DNA of 46,270 nucleotides from Candidatus Roseilinea sp. GTDB taxonomy: Bacteria; Chloroflexota; Anaerolineae; J036; Brachytrichaceae. Each line of letters begins with the position of its first letter. The stretch's first letter is position 1. Below the pieces are notes generated by a model. The model was given only the letters and a program-made list of their open reading frames with translations, did no database searches and was not told where the DNA came from. Shown in pieces: positions 30,168 through 38,741 of the stretch. A program made the position numbers and the translations under genes. The stretch spans positions 1-46,270 of the forward strand of contig JANWYN010000020.1 of assembly GCA_025055235.1 (NCBI GenBank). The letters run 5' to 3'.

Positions 30168-30902
30168 TCACTCGATCTCGTAGCTCACCTGCACTTGGAC
30201 GGTGACGTCCTGCGTGCCCGGCGTGATGGACACGCCGCCACCGAGGCCTTCGGCCGCCGGCGCGGCTGCGATCACCGGCAGCGGGCCGCCGCTGGAGACG
30301 ATCTCCGAGATGGTCAGCACGCGCCCCACCTTCGCCCCGGCCTCGCCGGCCAACGCCTCGGCCTTGGCTTTCGCATCGGCCATCGCGCCCTTGCGCGCAT
30401 CGGCCTCGATCGCCTTGACGTTCTCGATCGTGAAGACCAGCCCTTGAATCGTGTTCGCGCCGGCGTTGATGGCAGCGTCGAGCACTGCGCCGGCATTGTC
30501 CAGGTCGCGCACTGTTACCCGCACGGTGTTGATCACGCGATAGCCGGTGATCGGCCCAGGACCGCTTGGCCCATACGATTGCTGTGGGAAGACGTTGAAC
30601 TCGGCCGTCTGGATGTCCTTCTTCTCGACGCCGGCTTTCTCCAGCGCAGTCATGATCGCAGCCATCTTACGGTTGGCTTCGGTCAGCGCGGCGCTCAGCC
30701 GGGGATTGACGATATCCACGCCCAAGGTGACACGCGCAATGTCCGGCGAGGCCGTCGCCCGGCCGACGCCGATCACGGTGACCGTGCGACGGAATGGTTG
30801 ATTGTTCTGCTGGAGCGTCGTGTTCGCGTGGGCGGGCCGGACGGCCAAGATGGCCGCAGCCAGTGTGCCAGCAACCAAGGTCGTTAAAAGTCCTTTCGTC
30901 AT
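30168..30902 (-). CDS. Secreted SIMPL-domain (DUF541) protein
   Basis: The product has 244 residues with AGGAGG before the ATG. A signal peptide (LLTTLVAGTLAAAILAVRPAHA, cut after AHA) is followed by the SIMPL fold: RTVTVIGVGRATASPDIARVTLGVDIVNP, NRKMAAIMTALEKAGVEKKDIQTAEFNVFPQ, GYRVINTVRVTVRDLDNAGAVLDAAINAGANTIQGLVFTIEN and DVTVQVQVSYEIE. Family members (BP26/YggE-like) form outer assemblies and are linked to oxidative stress, with poorly known function. It would be outside the membrane. Length is typical. Confidence 0.9.
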   Translation of the reverse strand: MTKGLLTTLVAGTLAAAILAVRPAHANTTLQQNNQPFRRTVTVIGVGRATASPDIARVTLGVDIVNPRLSAALTEANRKMAAIMTALEKAGVEKKDIQTAEFNVFPQQSYGPSGPGPITGYRVINTVRVTVRDLDNAGAVLDAAINAGANTIQGLVFTIENVKAIEADARKGAMADAKAKAEALAGEAGAKVGRVLTISEIVSSGGPLPVIAAAPAAEGLGGGVSITPGTQDVTVQVQVSYEIE

Positions 30903-30975
30903 GTTCGTCCTCCTGTGTTTGCTGCTTTCGACTGTCCAGACGTCGCAGGCGCACCGTTCGTTCCCTGCGCAGCGA

Positions 30976-31899
30976 TCAACTCGCGCCTTGCGTCTGGCGC
31001 TTGACCCAGCCGGCGATCCGGTCGCAGATTGCCACTACGACTTCGTCGGGCACGCCGTTGGCCGCCGTAGACTTCAGCCGGAAGTCGCAGGGATCGTTGA
31101 CATAGTCGCATACCTGCCACAGGTTGTTCTGATCAAGCGCGATTTCGGTGGAGAACAGGTTCAGACCGCACAGGCCGGCGATCTGTTGGGTGAGGCCACG
31201 CAGGATGCCGAGCTGATAGCGGCTTTCGTCTTCCGGCGAGACCGGCTCTTGAACGTGGGTGCGGTCATCGGCCCAGCAGGGGAAGGTGCTGCCGCAAGCG
31301 TAGAACACGCGGAACCATGCCCGGCGTTTGCCAAGTCGCTGTGGCTCGACCCATGCTTGCAGGATCGTTTGCTCGCCCGGCCACTCGCGGCGTTTAGCCA
31401 GCACGTCTTCCCAGCGCGTCACGGGCTCCAACACGCCACTGCCGCCGCTGTGCACGCTCTTCACCGAGAACTTGTCGCCCAGCGGCGTAAGATCCACGCG
31501 CGATAGGTTCGGCTGTTCTTCGTATGACGGCAGGAGGATCAGATGGGGCGCATAGAGCCCGTGCGCGATCAGCGTCATGTGCATCGTCAGCTTGTTCCAG
31601 ATGCGCCGCACGCGCGCGTAGTCGTTGATCATCAGCGGCACGTTGCGCTGCATAGCTTCGACGTGCTGCTCGTATTCCCCGCCCCAGTCCCACACGCGAT
31701 CCAGGCCGACGCGCGCCCGGATCTCGCCAGCATCCAGCCGGGCAGGCAGCCGAGGCAGCGCGTCTGGGCCACAGATGTGGGCGCTCACGTCGCGCGCCGC
31801 GCACGCGCGCGCGAGCAGAGCGATGAAATCTGCATCATATTCCCAGGCCCACAAAACCAGCAAATCGAAGGGGTGGCGTTGGTTCGGGGTGAAGGTCAT
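30976..31899 (-). CDS. ATP-grasp-like protein, unknown substrate
   Basis: The product has 307 residues from ATG 31899 (MTFTPNQRHPFDLLVLWAWEYD); a TTG 30 bases upstream is in frame. The order of segments (an N-terminal alpha/beta part, NDYARVRRIWNKLTMHMTLIAHGLYAPHLILLPS, GDKFSVKSVHSGGSGV as a P-loop-like lysine strand, TILQAWVEPQRLGKRRAWFRVFY, and the metal-binding end LNLFSTEIALDQNNLWQVCDYVNDPCDFR) matches the ATP-grasp fold of RimK-like ligases. Such enzymes join a carboxylate to an amine using ATP. The substrate is unknown and the neighbours give no clue. A hypothetical label is safest. Confidence 0.65.
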   Translation of the reverse strand: MTFTPNQRHPFDLLVLWAWEYDADFIALLARACAARDVSAHICGPDALPRLPARLDAGEIRARVGLDRVWDWGGEYEQHVEAMQRNVPLMINDYARVRRIWNKLTMHMTLIAHGLYAPHLILLPSYEEQPNLSRVDLTPLGDKFSVKSVHSGGSGVLEPVTRWEDVLAKRREWPGEQTILQAWVEPQRLGKRRAWFRVFYACGSTFPCWADDRTHVQEPVSPEDESRYQLGILRGLTQQIAGLCGLNLFSTEIALDQNNLWQVCDYVNDPCDFRLKSTAANGVPDEVVVAICDRIAGWVKRQTQGAS

Positions 31900-31954
31900 C
31901 GCTAGCAGGATGATCGGCGGCCGGGCCAAACTTCGATGATCGCGAGCGATGCAT

Positions 31955-33061
31955 TCACACCACGATCAGGTCGCGCGTGAACGACGTGAGGCTTTGGTTA
32001 CCGTCCTCGGTGATCAGCACGTCGTCTTCGATGCGCACGCCACCTTTGCCGGGGATGTAGATGCCCGGCTCGACGGTGAACGTCATGCCCGGCTGCAGCA
32101 CAGTCGCGTCGCCGGCGACCATGTAGGGCGGCTCATGTCCTTCCAGCCCCAGCCCGTGGCCGGTGCGGTGAGTGAAATATTGGCCGTAGCCGGCCGCTTC
32201 GATCACGCTGCGCGCGGCGCGATCCACCGCGTCGCCCGTCGCGCCCGGCTTCGCTGCGGCGCGTCCGGCAGCGTTGGCCGCTTTCACCACCTCGTACACC
32301 TCGCGCATTTGTGCATCCGGCTCGCCGACGGCGATGGTGCGCGTGATGTCGCTGCTATAGTCGTCCACCGTCAGTCCGAAGTCAATAACCACCATGTCAC
32401 CCCGGCGCAGCGGCCGGTCGCTCGACATGCCGTGCGGGTTGGCCCCGCTTGGGCCGGATTGCACCAGCGGCTCGAACGGCAAGCCCTGCGCACCGGCGGC
32501 CAGCATGCGGCTCATCAGCAGGTTAGCGACCTGGCGCTCGGTCATGCCCTCGCGAATCTCCTCCAGCACCTGCGTCAGCGCTGCCTCGGACAGGGCGATA
32601 GCGCGGCGCATAGCGGCGATCTCAGCCGCGTCTTTCACCATGCGCAGCGGCGCGATCAGCTCGGCAGCCGACGTTTGCCGGATGCCGGGCGCAGCTTCGC
32701 TGAGCAGCGTCCACTCCAGCACGCGCATCTGCAACGGCTCGACGGCGATGGTTTTGCCGCGCAGGTCGTGCGCCTCTGCGGCGGCGCGGAAGGCATCTCG
32801 ATAGGGGATGCCGTCCCGATAGCTGCGCACTTGCCAATCCAGCGCGACTGGGCCGGAGGTTGCCTTACCGACTTCGAAGAAAGGGGCGATTAGGATGGGC
32901 GGTGTATCGGCAGCGGGGAACAATGCGACGATGGGGCGTTCGCTCAGGTGCATGTGCAGGCCGGTGAAGTAGATCAGATTAGGGCCGGGCACGAGCGCGA
33001 CGTAATCTACGTTAGCCTCCTGTTGTGCCTGCTTGAGCTTGCTCAGTCGTTCGGTGGTCAT
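31955..33061 (-). CDS. M24 family aminopeptidase (Xaa-Pro peptidase-like)
   Basis: The product has 368 residues, typical for this group. The creatinase-like N-terminal domain (to about 130) is followed by the pita-bread metallopeptidase domain. The five metal ligands are visible: Asp in VVIDFGLTVDDYSSDITRT (two Asp), His in THRTGHGLGLEGHEPP, Glu in FTVEPGIYIP and Glu in GVRIEDDVLI. It removes N-terminal residues next to proline, or cuts Xaa-Pro dipeptides, using two metal ions. It lies behind the ATP-grasp-like gene on the same strand but with a 55-base gap. Confidence 0.92.
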   Translation of the reverse strand: MTTERLSKLKQAQQEANVDYVALVPGPNLIYFTGLHMHLSERPIVALFPAADTPPILIAPFFEVGKATSGPVALDWQVRSYRDGIPYRDAFRAAAEAHDLRGKTIAVEPLQMRVLEWTLLSEAAPGIRQTSAAELIAPLRMVKDAAEIAAMRRAIALSEAALTQVLEEIREGMTERQVANLLMSRMLAAGAQGLPFEPLVQSGPSGANPHGMSSDRPLRRGDMVVIDFGLTVDDYSSDITRTIAVGEPDAQMREVYEVVKAANAAGRAAAKPGATGDAVDRAARSVIEAAGYGQYFTHRTGHGLGLEGHEPPYMVAGDATVLQPGMTFTVEPGIYIPGKGGVRIEDDVLITEDGNQSLTSFTRDLIVV

Positions 33062-33163
33062 GGTTCGGGCTATTTTAGCGATGCCGCGTAGCAGGCTTCA
33101 GGAGCTCTCGCACAACTCGGCTCAGCCTGTAGTGTTAACCTAGTCGTCAGCGAGTCAATGGCG

Positions 33164-33275
33164 TCGTCAGGTCCGGCAGGTCAATCGGGTCATCAAGTCG
33201 GTCAAGTCGGTCAGGTCAGGCGAGACTCGATGACCTGACGACCTGCTGACTTGACGACCTCGTGACCTGACGACC
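33164..33275. repeat. Strand-switching 9-nt array before the YtxH gene
   Basis: The left half repeats words such as GGTCAAGTC (33167-33220); from about 33228 the complementary GACCTGAC words take over. The halves can pair. It ends about 20 bases before the YtxH ATG, just upstream of AAGGAGG. The rest of the 33062-33163 gap shows nothing recognisable. Confidence 0.85.
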
Positions 33276-33296
33276 AAGGAAGGAGGAACACGCATC

Positions 33297-33506
33297 ATGG
33301 GCAAATTCGGCAGCTTTTTGAACGGGATGATCATCGGCGCGATTGCCGGCGCAGTCATCGCCCTGCTGCTCGCGCCCAAGTCCGGCGAGGACCTGCGCGA
33401 CGAGATCAAGCGTGAGGTGGATGAAATCCTCGAGGAAGGGCGTCGCGCTTCCGAGCAGCGCCAGCGCGAGCTGGAGGAGCAACTCAACCGGCTGCGCGGT
33501 CTGTGA
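33297..33506 (+). CDS. YtxH-domain small membrane protein
   Basis: The product has 69 residues with AAGGAGG upstream. The N-terminal Gly/Ala-rich membrane helix (FLNGMIIGAIAGAVIALLLAPKSGEDLRDEI) is the YtxH/gas vesicle-like signature, followed by a charged coiled coil (EILEEGRRASEQRQRELEEQLNRLRG). Homologues are small stress-linked proteins anchored in the cytoplasmic membrane. Its stop overlaps the GTG of the next gene (GTGA). Confidence 0.9.
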   Translation: MGKFGSFLNGMIIGAIAGAVIALLLAPKSGEDLRDEIKREVDEILEEGRRASEQRQRELEEQLNRLRGL

Positions 33507-34153
33507 GTGAGCAGATCATGGCCGACATCGTCATTAACGGCTATGCGATAGACGACAAGTTGCTGCAAAAGAAAGCAATCCGGCGTTGCCAGATTGCCCG
33601 GTGCAAAGCCGGCTGCTGCGCCGACGGCGTATGGGTGGACTTTGGTCATGCCCAGCGCATCATCGCCCATGCTGAGCTGATCCAGCCCTTCATGCCGGCG
33701 GAGCGGCGCGACCCGAGCACTTGGTTTGCTGAGCTGCACGACGACGATCCCGCCTTTCCTTCCGGGCGATATACCGGCACGACTACGGTCGAGGATCCCT
33801 CGCACCCCAGCGGCACAACGTGCGTATTTTTGCGCCCTGAAGATCGCTATTGCGCCATTCAGGCGGCTTGCATCGCGCATGGTCGCCCGCCTTGGGAGCT
33901 GAAGCCTTACTACTGCTGCCTGTTCCCGGTGGTGGATGAGTATGTGGACGCTGACGGCCGGCCGCTGCCGGTGAAACGCCTGACGTTGGACGACGAGAAC
34001 GATCTTTTCAATCGGGGCGGTGGCTGCTACGAAGATTGCGCGTGTGATCCGGAGTATGTCTTTCAGATCTACGCCGAGGAAGTCGCGCTGGCGCTGGGGC
34101 TGGAGGGCTACCGCGCGCTCTGCGCCGCCGTCGGCGTAACGCCCAGGCTATGA
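33503..34153 (+). CDS. Cysteine-cluster protein (DUF3109/YkgJ-like)
   Basis: The product has 216 residues, GTG start at 33503 overlapping the YtxH stop; an ATG five codons later is possible. Cysteines are arranged as in YkgJ/DUF3109 proteins: CQIARCKAGCC near residue 30, CVFLRPEDRYCAIQAAC in the middle, YYCCLFP, and CYEDCACDPE near the end. These probably bind zinc or an iron-sulphur cluster. The function of the family is not settled. The opening ADIVINGYAIDDKLLQ is beta-strand like. It appears co-transcribed with YtxH. Confidence 0.78.
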   Translation: MSEQIMADIVINGYAIDDKLLQKKAIRRCQIARCKAGCCADGVWVDFGHAQRIIAHAELIQPFMPAERRDPSTWFAELHDDDPAFPSGRYTGTTTVEDPSHPSGTTCVFLRPEDRYCAIQAACIAHGRPPWELKPYYCCLFPVVDEYVDADGRPLPVKRLTLDDENDLFNRGGGCYEDCACDPEYVFQIYAEEVALALGLEGYRALCAAVGVTPRL

Positions 34154-34156
34154 CCG

Positions 34157-35287
34157 TCAAACGACCAGTGCGCTCGTTCGAATCCGGCTGATGCCGCCGC
34201 CGCCTTCGATGCTGCGCCCGCCGCCGAAGGCGCGGAAGTACGGCTCGCCCAGCAGTTCCGCCCGGTATGCTGCGAACAGCATCGCCGGGATGCATGCCAG
34301 CAACGGCGCGAAAACCTCGGAGCAGGGTGCATAGGACAGGTGAGCGCTATCGGCTGAAATCGCCGCGCCTTCCGGCGATACTTCGATCACGCGCCGACCG
34401 ATCGCCTGCATGGCCGTCTTCACTTCGGCAGCGCGGCTGGCGTCGCGCTCGTTCGCCGTGATGAGAAAGGTCGGCGTATCTACCGTCTTGGCAAAATACT
34501 GCAGATGCGCCCATTCCTCCACATCCTGGCCGATGGCCGAATCACCGCTTGCTTCCAGCACCTTTGCCGCGCAGAACTGTGCCGTGCCGAAGTTCGGCCC
34601 GCTGCCGCAGAACACGAATTCGCCTGCATCAAGGGTACGTTCGGCCAACGCGCGCGCCGGCGCGTCGCTCATCTCGATCGTCCGCCGCGCGTGCTCGCCC
34701 ATGTCAGAGAGGGCGGCGCGCCAGGGCTGGGCATCGCGCCCGCGCGCTTCTGCTATGCGCAGCGCACAGGCATACAGCATGATCAGGGAGGCGAAGTACG
34801 AACGCGCGCCGGGCACCTGAACGCCGGCCGCGTTGGGCACGTCGGGCGCTTTGGTCGTCAACACGGCATTGGCGGCCTGGGCGATCGGCGTCTGGTCACT
34901 GCTGGTCACGGCGAACGTGCGCAGCCCGCGCGCCTTGGCGCGCAGCACGCCCTCGATGGTGCGCGTCACGCCGCCGGAGACCGAAACGCCGATCACGGCG
35001 CTGGTGCTCGCGCGCTGTGCGAATCCCGGCGCGTCGAAGTGGATCACGCCGTAGCGCGAGAACGCCATCGCGTTCTGTGCTTCGGTCGGCACGCCGGCGA
35101 TGGATTCGAACGCGAACTCGGTGGCCAGCGCGGCGAAGTAGCTATCGCCGCAGCCGATGACATGCAGCCGCTGCAGAGCGCGACAGAAATCCTCGTCGAG
35201 GGCGCGCGTCGCTTCTTCTAGGAACGCTTCCGTCACGTCTTCGATGAGCGAGGGAAGGGTGAGAATTTGTTCGCGGAAGTAGTTCAT
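34157..35287 (-). CDS. Double SIS-domain sugar isomerase-like protein
   Basis: The product has 376 residues from ATG 35287 (MNYFREQILTLPSLIEDV); the frame is open upstream but adds an unlikely 49 residues. Two SIS domains are present: LHVIGCGDSYFAALATEFAFESI ... GVSVSGGVTRTIEGVLRAKARGLRTFAVTS (about 40-150) and FVFCGSGPNFGTAQFCAAKVLEASGDSAIGQDVEEWAHLQYF ... TFLITANERDAS (about 215-310). It resembles the isomerase half of GlmS and AgaS/FrlB-type deglycases, without a glutaminase domain. It would bind a phosphorylated amino sugar. The end GGGRSIEGGGGISRIRTS is typical of a C-terminal tail. The substrate is unknown. The gene is convergent with the cysteine-cluster gene. Confidence 0.85.
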   Translation of the reverse strand: MNYFREQILTLPSLIEDVTEAFLEEATRALDEDFCRALQRLHVIGCGDSYFAALATEFAFESIAGVPTEAQNAMAFSRYGVIHFDAPGFAQRASTSAVIGVSVSGGVTRTIEGVLRAKARGLRTFAVTSSDQTPIAQAANAVLTTKAPDVPNAAGVQVPGARSYFASLIMLYACALRIAEARGRDAQPWRAALSDMGEHARRTIEMSDAPARALAERTLDAGEFVFCGSGPNFGTAQFCAAKVLEASGDSAIGQDVEEWAHLQYFAKTVDTPTFLITANERDASRAAEVKTAMQAIGRRVIEVSPEGAAISADSAHLSYAPCSEVFAPLLACIPAMLFAAYRAELLGEPYFRAFGGGRSIEGGGGISRIRTSALVV

Positions 35288-35809
35288 GTCGGCGTGATTG
35301 TAGTAGGCGTAGGCCTTTACCAATAGCGTGGCCGATGTGGGCGAATTCGCCTTCAAACGACATACGCACGTCATTCCGGCGCAAGGCAGCGCGGCCATGA
35401 ATAGTCTGCGCTGAAGGGGGCGGGCGATGGGCAATCTGTGCGGTAGCCGCGGGCTTCACGCCTACGGCTCTGGACGCTGAGAAGTTACCGTCGCGCGGGC
35501 TGAGCCTGTCGAAGCCCGTCGAAGCCTGCCCGTCCCTTTAGCCCGGTGGTTTAGCGCTGGGCTTCCTTTCTGATACTTTCTGATACGGATTTGCGCAGCG
35601 GATGAATCCGCGCGCAACGCATGGCAAAGCCAGCGCACGGCCGGCTTTGCTGCAGATTGCCCACGACTTTAGTCGCCGGGCATTTTGCCCGCGGCGGGAA
35701 ATACGTCCCTCAATATCGGGCGCTGGGGTAGAATCCAGTCGTCGCAGGGCGTCTGGCCGGCGAAGAGGTTGTTCATCCGCGCCCAGCGCTAGAACATTTC
35801 AATCTGAGG
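35288..35809. other. Long intergenic region with small repeats
   Basis: No convincing gene is seen in these 522 bases. It holds a GAGCCTGTCGAAGCCC-type motif near 35505 with a partial second copy, a small hairpin (AGCCC/GGGCT, about 35540-35563), two copies of TTTCTGATAC in tandem (35567-35586), and a TAGAAT -10-like box at 35729-35734 for the next gene. A 77-codon ORF (35602) has unlikely composition. Confidence 0.5.
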
Positions 35810-36895
35810 ATGATTCGTCCGTTCGATATTCGTGATGTAAGCGTTGTACAGCGACTGACATCGCTAGCCCGGCCGCTGGCGTGCGAATTGGTAGCCGTTG
35901 ACGGCGTGAATCCGCTGCGCGACGCGATCCGCTCGTATTTGGGGGGTGGGCGTGACCACGCCGTGGTGCTGGTCGAACGCGACGCCGATCACGATATCGA
36001 GGCCTTTGGCGTAATGTATGTGCTGCCGAACACGAATGGCGACGGCAGCGAGAACGGCGCGGGGATTCATCGTCGCGCGGCACTCGTACTGATGGCGCCC
36101 CATGCGCAGTCGGACGAATTGATGGAGGCATGGATGTACCTCGCGCAAGAGTTCGCCGTCGAGGCGGCACAGCGTGGGGCGCAACACATCGTGGCAGAGG
36201 CTCCTGAGGTCGGCGGCGAGGCCGAAGCCTTACAAGGGGCCGGCTTCGTCCCGCTCATCCAGCAAGACGTCCTCAAGCTGGCGAACAAGCCCGATCTGGC
36301 ATCGTTGCCGGAGGTGAGCGGGCTGCGCGAGCAAACCAAGGATGATGAGCCGTTGATCAAAGCGTTGCACCTGCGCGCTGCTCCGAAGATGACGTATCAG
36401 GCCGAAGTGTCGTTCGATCTGTTGCGCGCCACCCATCGCATGGATCGCGGCTTCGTCTTGATGCGGGGGAATGAACTGGTCGCGCACGTCTCGGTGCGCC
36501 AGGGCAAGCGCGGCTACGGCATGCAGGCGCTGTTCCGGCCCGATGCCGAGCAGGATGCGCTGCCGACCCTCCGGTTTGCGTTGGCGCATCTGCTATCGCG
36601 CACCTGGCGGCCGGTTTACCTCACCGTGCGGCACTACCAGAGCTGGATGCTTCCCATCCTGGACGAGCTAGGCTTCGTGCACATGACCTCGACCATGCTG
36701 ATGGTGCGCCACACAGCAGCGCGCGTCCACCAACCGGTTTGGTCGCCGGTGACAGCCGAAGGCGTCGTAATCAAGAACACGCACTCGGCCTCTATTCATC
36801 TTGAATCTCGCGCTTCGTCCCGCGATGGCGAAAGCGCGTATCACGAAGACGCGCTCGCGAGCGCGCATGACTATGCAAGAACTGCGAATCACTGA
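35810..36895 (+). CDS. GNAT-like acetyltransferase domain protein
   Basis: The product has 361 residues. The start MIRPFDIRDVSVVQRLTSLARPLACE is typical of GNAT proteins that begin at the first strand. The N-terminal part includes MEAWMYLAQEFAVEAAQRGAQHIVAEAPEVGGEAEALQGAGFVPLIQQDVLKL. A second GNAT-like part follows (RGFVLMRGNELVAHVSVRQGKRGYGMQALFRPDAEQDAL ... VYLTVRHYQSWMLPILDELGFVHM). Clear acetyl-CoA loops are weak in both parts, so one domain may be degenerate. The C-terminal 45 residues overlap the start of the ATPase gene by 29 bases. Confidence 0.7.
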   Translation: MIRPFDIRDVSVVQRLTSLARPLACELVAVDGVNPLRDAIRSYLGGGRDHAVVLVERDADHDIEAFGVMYVLPNTNGDGSENGAGIHRRAALVLMAPHAQSDELMEAWMYLAQEFAVEAAQRGAQHIVAEAPEVGGEAEALQGAGFVPLIQQDVLKLANKPDLASLPEVSGLREQTKDDEPLIKALHLRAAPKMTYQAEVSFDLLRATHRMDRGFVLMRGNELVAHVSVRQGKRGYGMQALFRPDAEQDALPTLRFALAHLLSRTWRPVYLTVRHYQSWMLPILDELGFVHMTSTMLMVRHTAARVHQPVWSPVTAEGVVIKNTHSASIHLESRASSRDGESAYHEDALASAHDYARTANH

Positions 36896-38591
36896 CGATC
36901 TGGATACACTTTTGAACGTGCTGCCTCCCTCGATTGCGGAGGCGATCAGACGCATAGGACGCTTCAACGAACTCATCGAGGTAGTGATGGACTTAGGCCG
37001 ACTGCCTGAGTCGCGCTACGTGAGCGCTGAAGCAAACGGCGACGCCGGCAACCCGACCGCGCGCGAAGAGACGCTGGTGCTGCGCGAGACCGAGGTAACG
37101 CAAGAAGACCTAGACTACGTGCTCGAACGCATCGGTGAGTTCGACGACGACAATCGTGCCGGCATCGCGCGCACGCTCCATCGCATCTCCGGCATTCGCA
37201 ACCGGCGCGGCGTGGTCGTCGGTCTGACCTGCCGCGTGGGCCGCGCGGTATATGGCACGCTCAAGATCATCGAGGACATCATCCAGAGCGGCAAAAGCAT
37301 TTTGCTGTTGGGCAAGCCCGGTGTAGGCAAGACCACGATGCTGCGCGAAGCAGCGCGCGTACTGGCCGAGACCAAGCGCGTGGTCATCGTGGATACTTCA
37401 AACGAGATCGGCGGCGATGGCGATATTCCCCATCCCGCAGTGGGCCGCGCGCGCCGCATGCAAGTCTCGACGCCAAGTATGCAACACGAGGTGATGATCG
37501 AGGCTGTCGAAAACCACAACCCGCAGGTCATCGTGATTGACGAGATCGGACGCGCACAGGAGGCCGAAGCGGCGCGCACCATCGCCGAGCGCGGCGTGCA
37601 ATTGATCGGCACGGCCCACGGCCAGACCATCGAGAACCTGATGGTGAACCCGACATTGAACGACTTGATCGGCGGCATCGAGAGCGTGACGCTGTCCGAC
37701 GAAGAAGCCCGCCGGCGCGGCACGCAAAAGACCGTCTTGGAGCGGCGCGCCCCGCCCACGTTCGATGTGCTGATCGAGATTCGCGACCGGCACCGCCTGC
37801 TGGTGCACCACGACGTGAGCGAAGCGGTGGATGCGCTGTTGCGCAACCGCATGCCGGTGGCCGAGCTGCGTTATTGGGATGAAGAAGGCCGCATGCGCAG
37901 CGAGCGCGTTCGCCTGTCTCAAGAAGATGGGCGCGAGCGCGTCACCGAGATGCCCGACCGCCGCGACCGGCGCTCCCGGCGCGACGGCTACGGCGTGCGT
38001 GACGCCTACGAGGATCTGCCTGTGCTGCGCACCGGCAAGTCCGGTGAGCCGGTGATCGTCCGACCGGGCGAGCCGGAGGAGCAGCCGGCTGGAGCCGAAG
38101 CTGCGGCGCCCGAGGCACAGCTTGGCGAGGCGAAGGCCATGCGCCTGTATCCATTCGGCGTGTCGAAGCATCGCTTGAAGCAGGCGGCCCGGCAGCTCGG
38201 CGTCCCGGCTGTGTTTGTAGATAGCCTCGACGACGCCGATGTGCTCATCACCGCCAAGTCATACTATCGCCAGCGGCCGCGGACCATCGTCGAGGCCGAG
38301 CAAGATAACGTGCCGATCTACGTGTTGCGCTCGAACTCGGTGGCGCAGATGGAGAACTGCCTGGCCGACCTGTTTGGATTGACCGACGGCGAACGCATTC
38401 CCTATGAGAGCGCGATCGAGGAGACCGAGGAGGCGATCCGGCGCGTGTTGGCCGGAGAGCGTGTCGTGGATCTGTCGCCGCAGAATGCCTTTGTGCGCCG
38501 GCAGCAGCACCAACTTGCGCGCGCATCGAACCTAATCTCGCACTCCTACGGCAAAGAACCCATGCGCCGCGTGCGCATCTTCAGGGAGTAG
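36867..38591 (+). CDS. AAA ATPase of the SpoIIIAA-like/R3H group
   Basis: The product has 574 residues from ATG 36867 (MTMQELRITDDLDTLLNVLPP); upstream ATGs at 36801 and 36825 are in frame. The ATPase domain has the P-loop SILLLGKPGVGKTTMLREAARVLAE, Walker B PQVIVIDEIGRAQEAEAART and GVQLIGTAHGQTIENLMVNPTLNDLIGGIESVTL, as in SpoIIIAA and its cyanobacterial and Chloroflexota homologues. The C-terminus ends in SHSYGKEPMRRVRIF, the R3H nucleic-acid-binding hallmark (Arg/His-x-x-x-x-like basic end). A middle linker (RRDRRSRRDGYGVRD) is charged. The precise role in these non-sporulating bacteria is unknown; it probably binds single-stranded nucleic acid. Confidence 0.88.
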   Translation: MTMQELRITDDLDTLLNVLPPSIAEAIRRIGRFNELIEVVMDLGRLPESRYVSAEANGDAGNPTAREETLVLRETEVTQEDLDYVLERIGEFDDDNRAGIARTLHRISGIRNRRGVVVGLTCRVGRAVYGTLKIIEDIIQSGKSILLLGKPGVGKTTMLREAARVLAETKRVVIVDTSNEIGGDGDIPHPAVGRARRMQVSTPSMQHEVMIEAVENHNPQVIVIDEIGRAQEAEAARTIAERGVQLIGTAHGQTIENLMVNPTLNDLIGGIESVTLSDEEARRRGTQKTVLERRAPPTFDVLIEIRDRHRLLVHHDVSEAVDALLRNRMPVAELRYWDEEGRMRSERVRLSQEDGRERVTEMPDRRDRRSRRDGYGVRDAYEDLPVLRTGKSGEPVIVRPGEPEEQPAGAEAAAPEAQLGEAKAMRLYPFGVSKHRLKQAARQLGVPAVFVDSLDDADVLITAKSYYRQRPRTIVEAEQDNVPIYVLRSNSVAQMENCLADLFGLTDGERIPYESAIEETEEAIRRVLAGERVVDLSPQNAFVRRQQHQLARASNLISHSYGKEPMRRVRIFRE

Positions 38592-38737
38592 CTGTGAGCT
38601 GCGAGCTATGAGCCGTAAGCTGTGAGCTGTGAGTCATGAGCTATGAGTTCTGACTTCTGACTTCTGATCTCTGACTTCTGGATTCTCAATTCTCAATTTT
38701 CAATTCTCAATTTTCAATTTTCAATTTTCAATTTCCC
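38591..38737. repeat. 21-unit 7-nt phased array before tmk
   Basis: Twenty-one 7-mers run without a slip: a GCTGTGA/GCTATGA block (8 units), a CTTCTGA block (5), then an ATTCTCA/ATTTTCA block (8). It starts on the last base of the ATPase stop codon and ends four bases before the tmk ATG. Outer blocks are reverse complements of those at 29866-29955. Confidence 0.95.
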
Positions 38738-38741
38738 ATCC

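Noticed and set aside
35602..35835. 77-codon ORF in the 35288-35809 gap
   Set aside because: Arg/Ser-rich composition, no ribosome site and overlap with the promoter of the next gene.
38591..38737. Possible CRISPR or simple microsatellite
   Set aside because: Units are 7 bases with no spacers, and the words differ block by block, unlike either.
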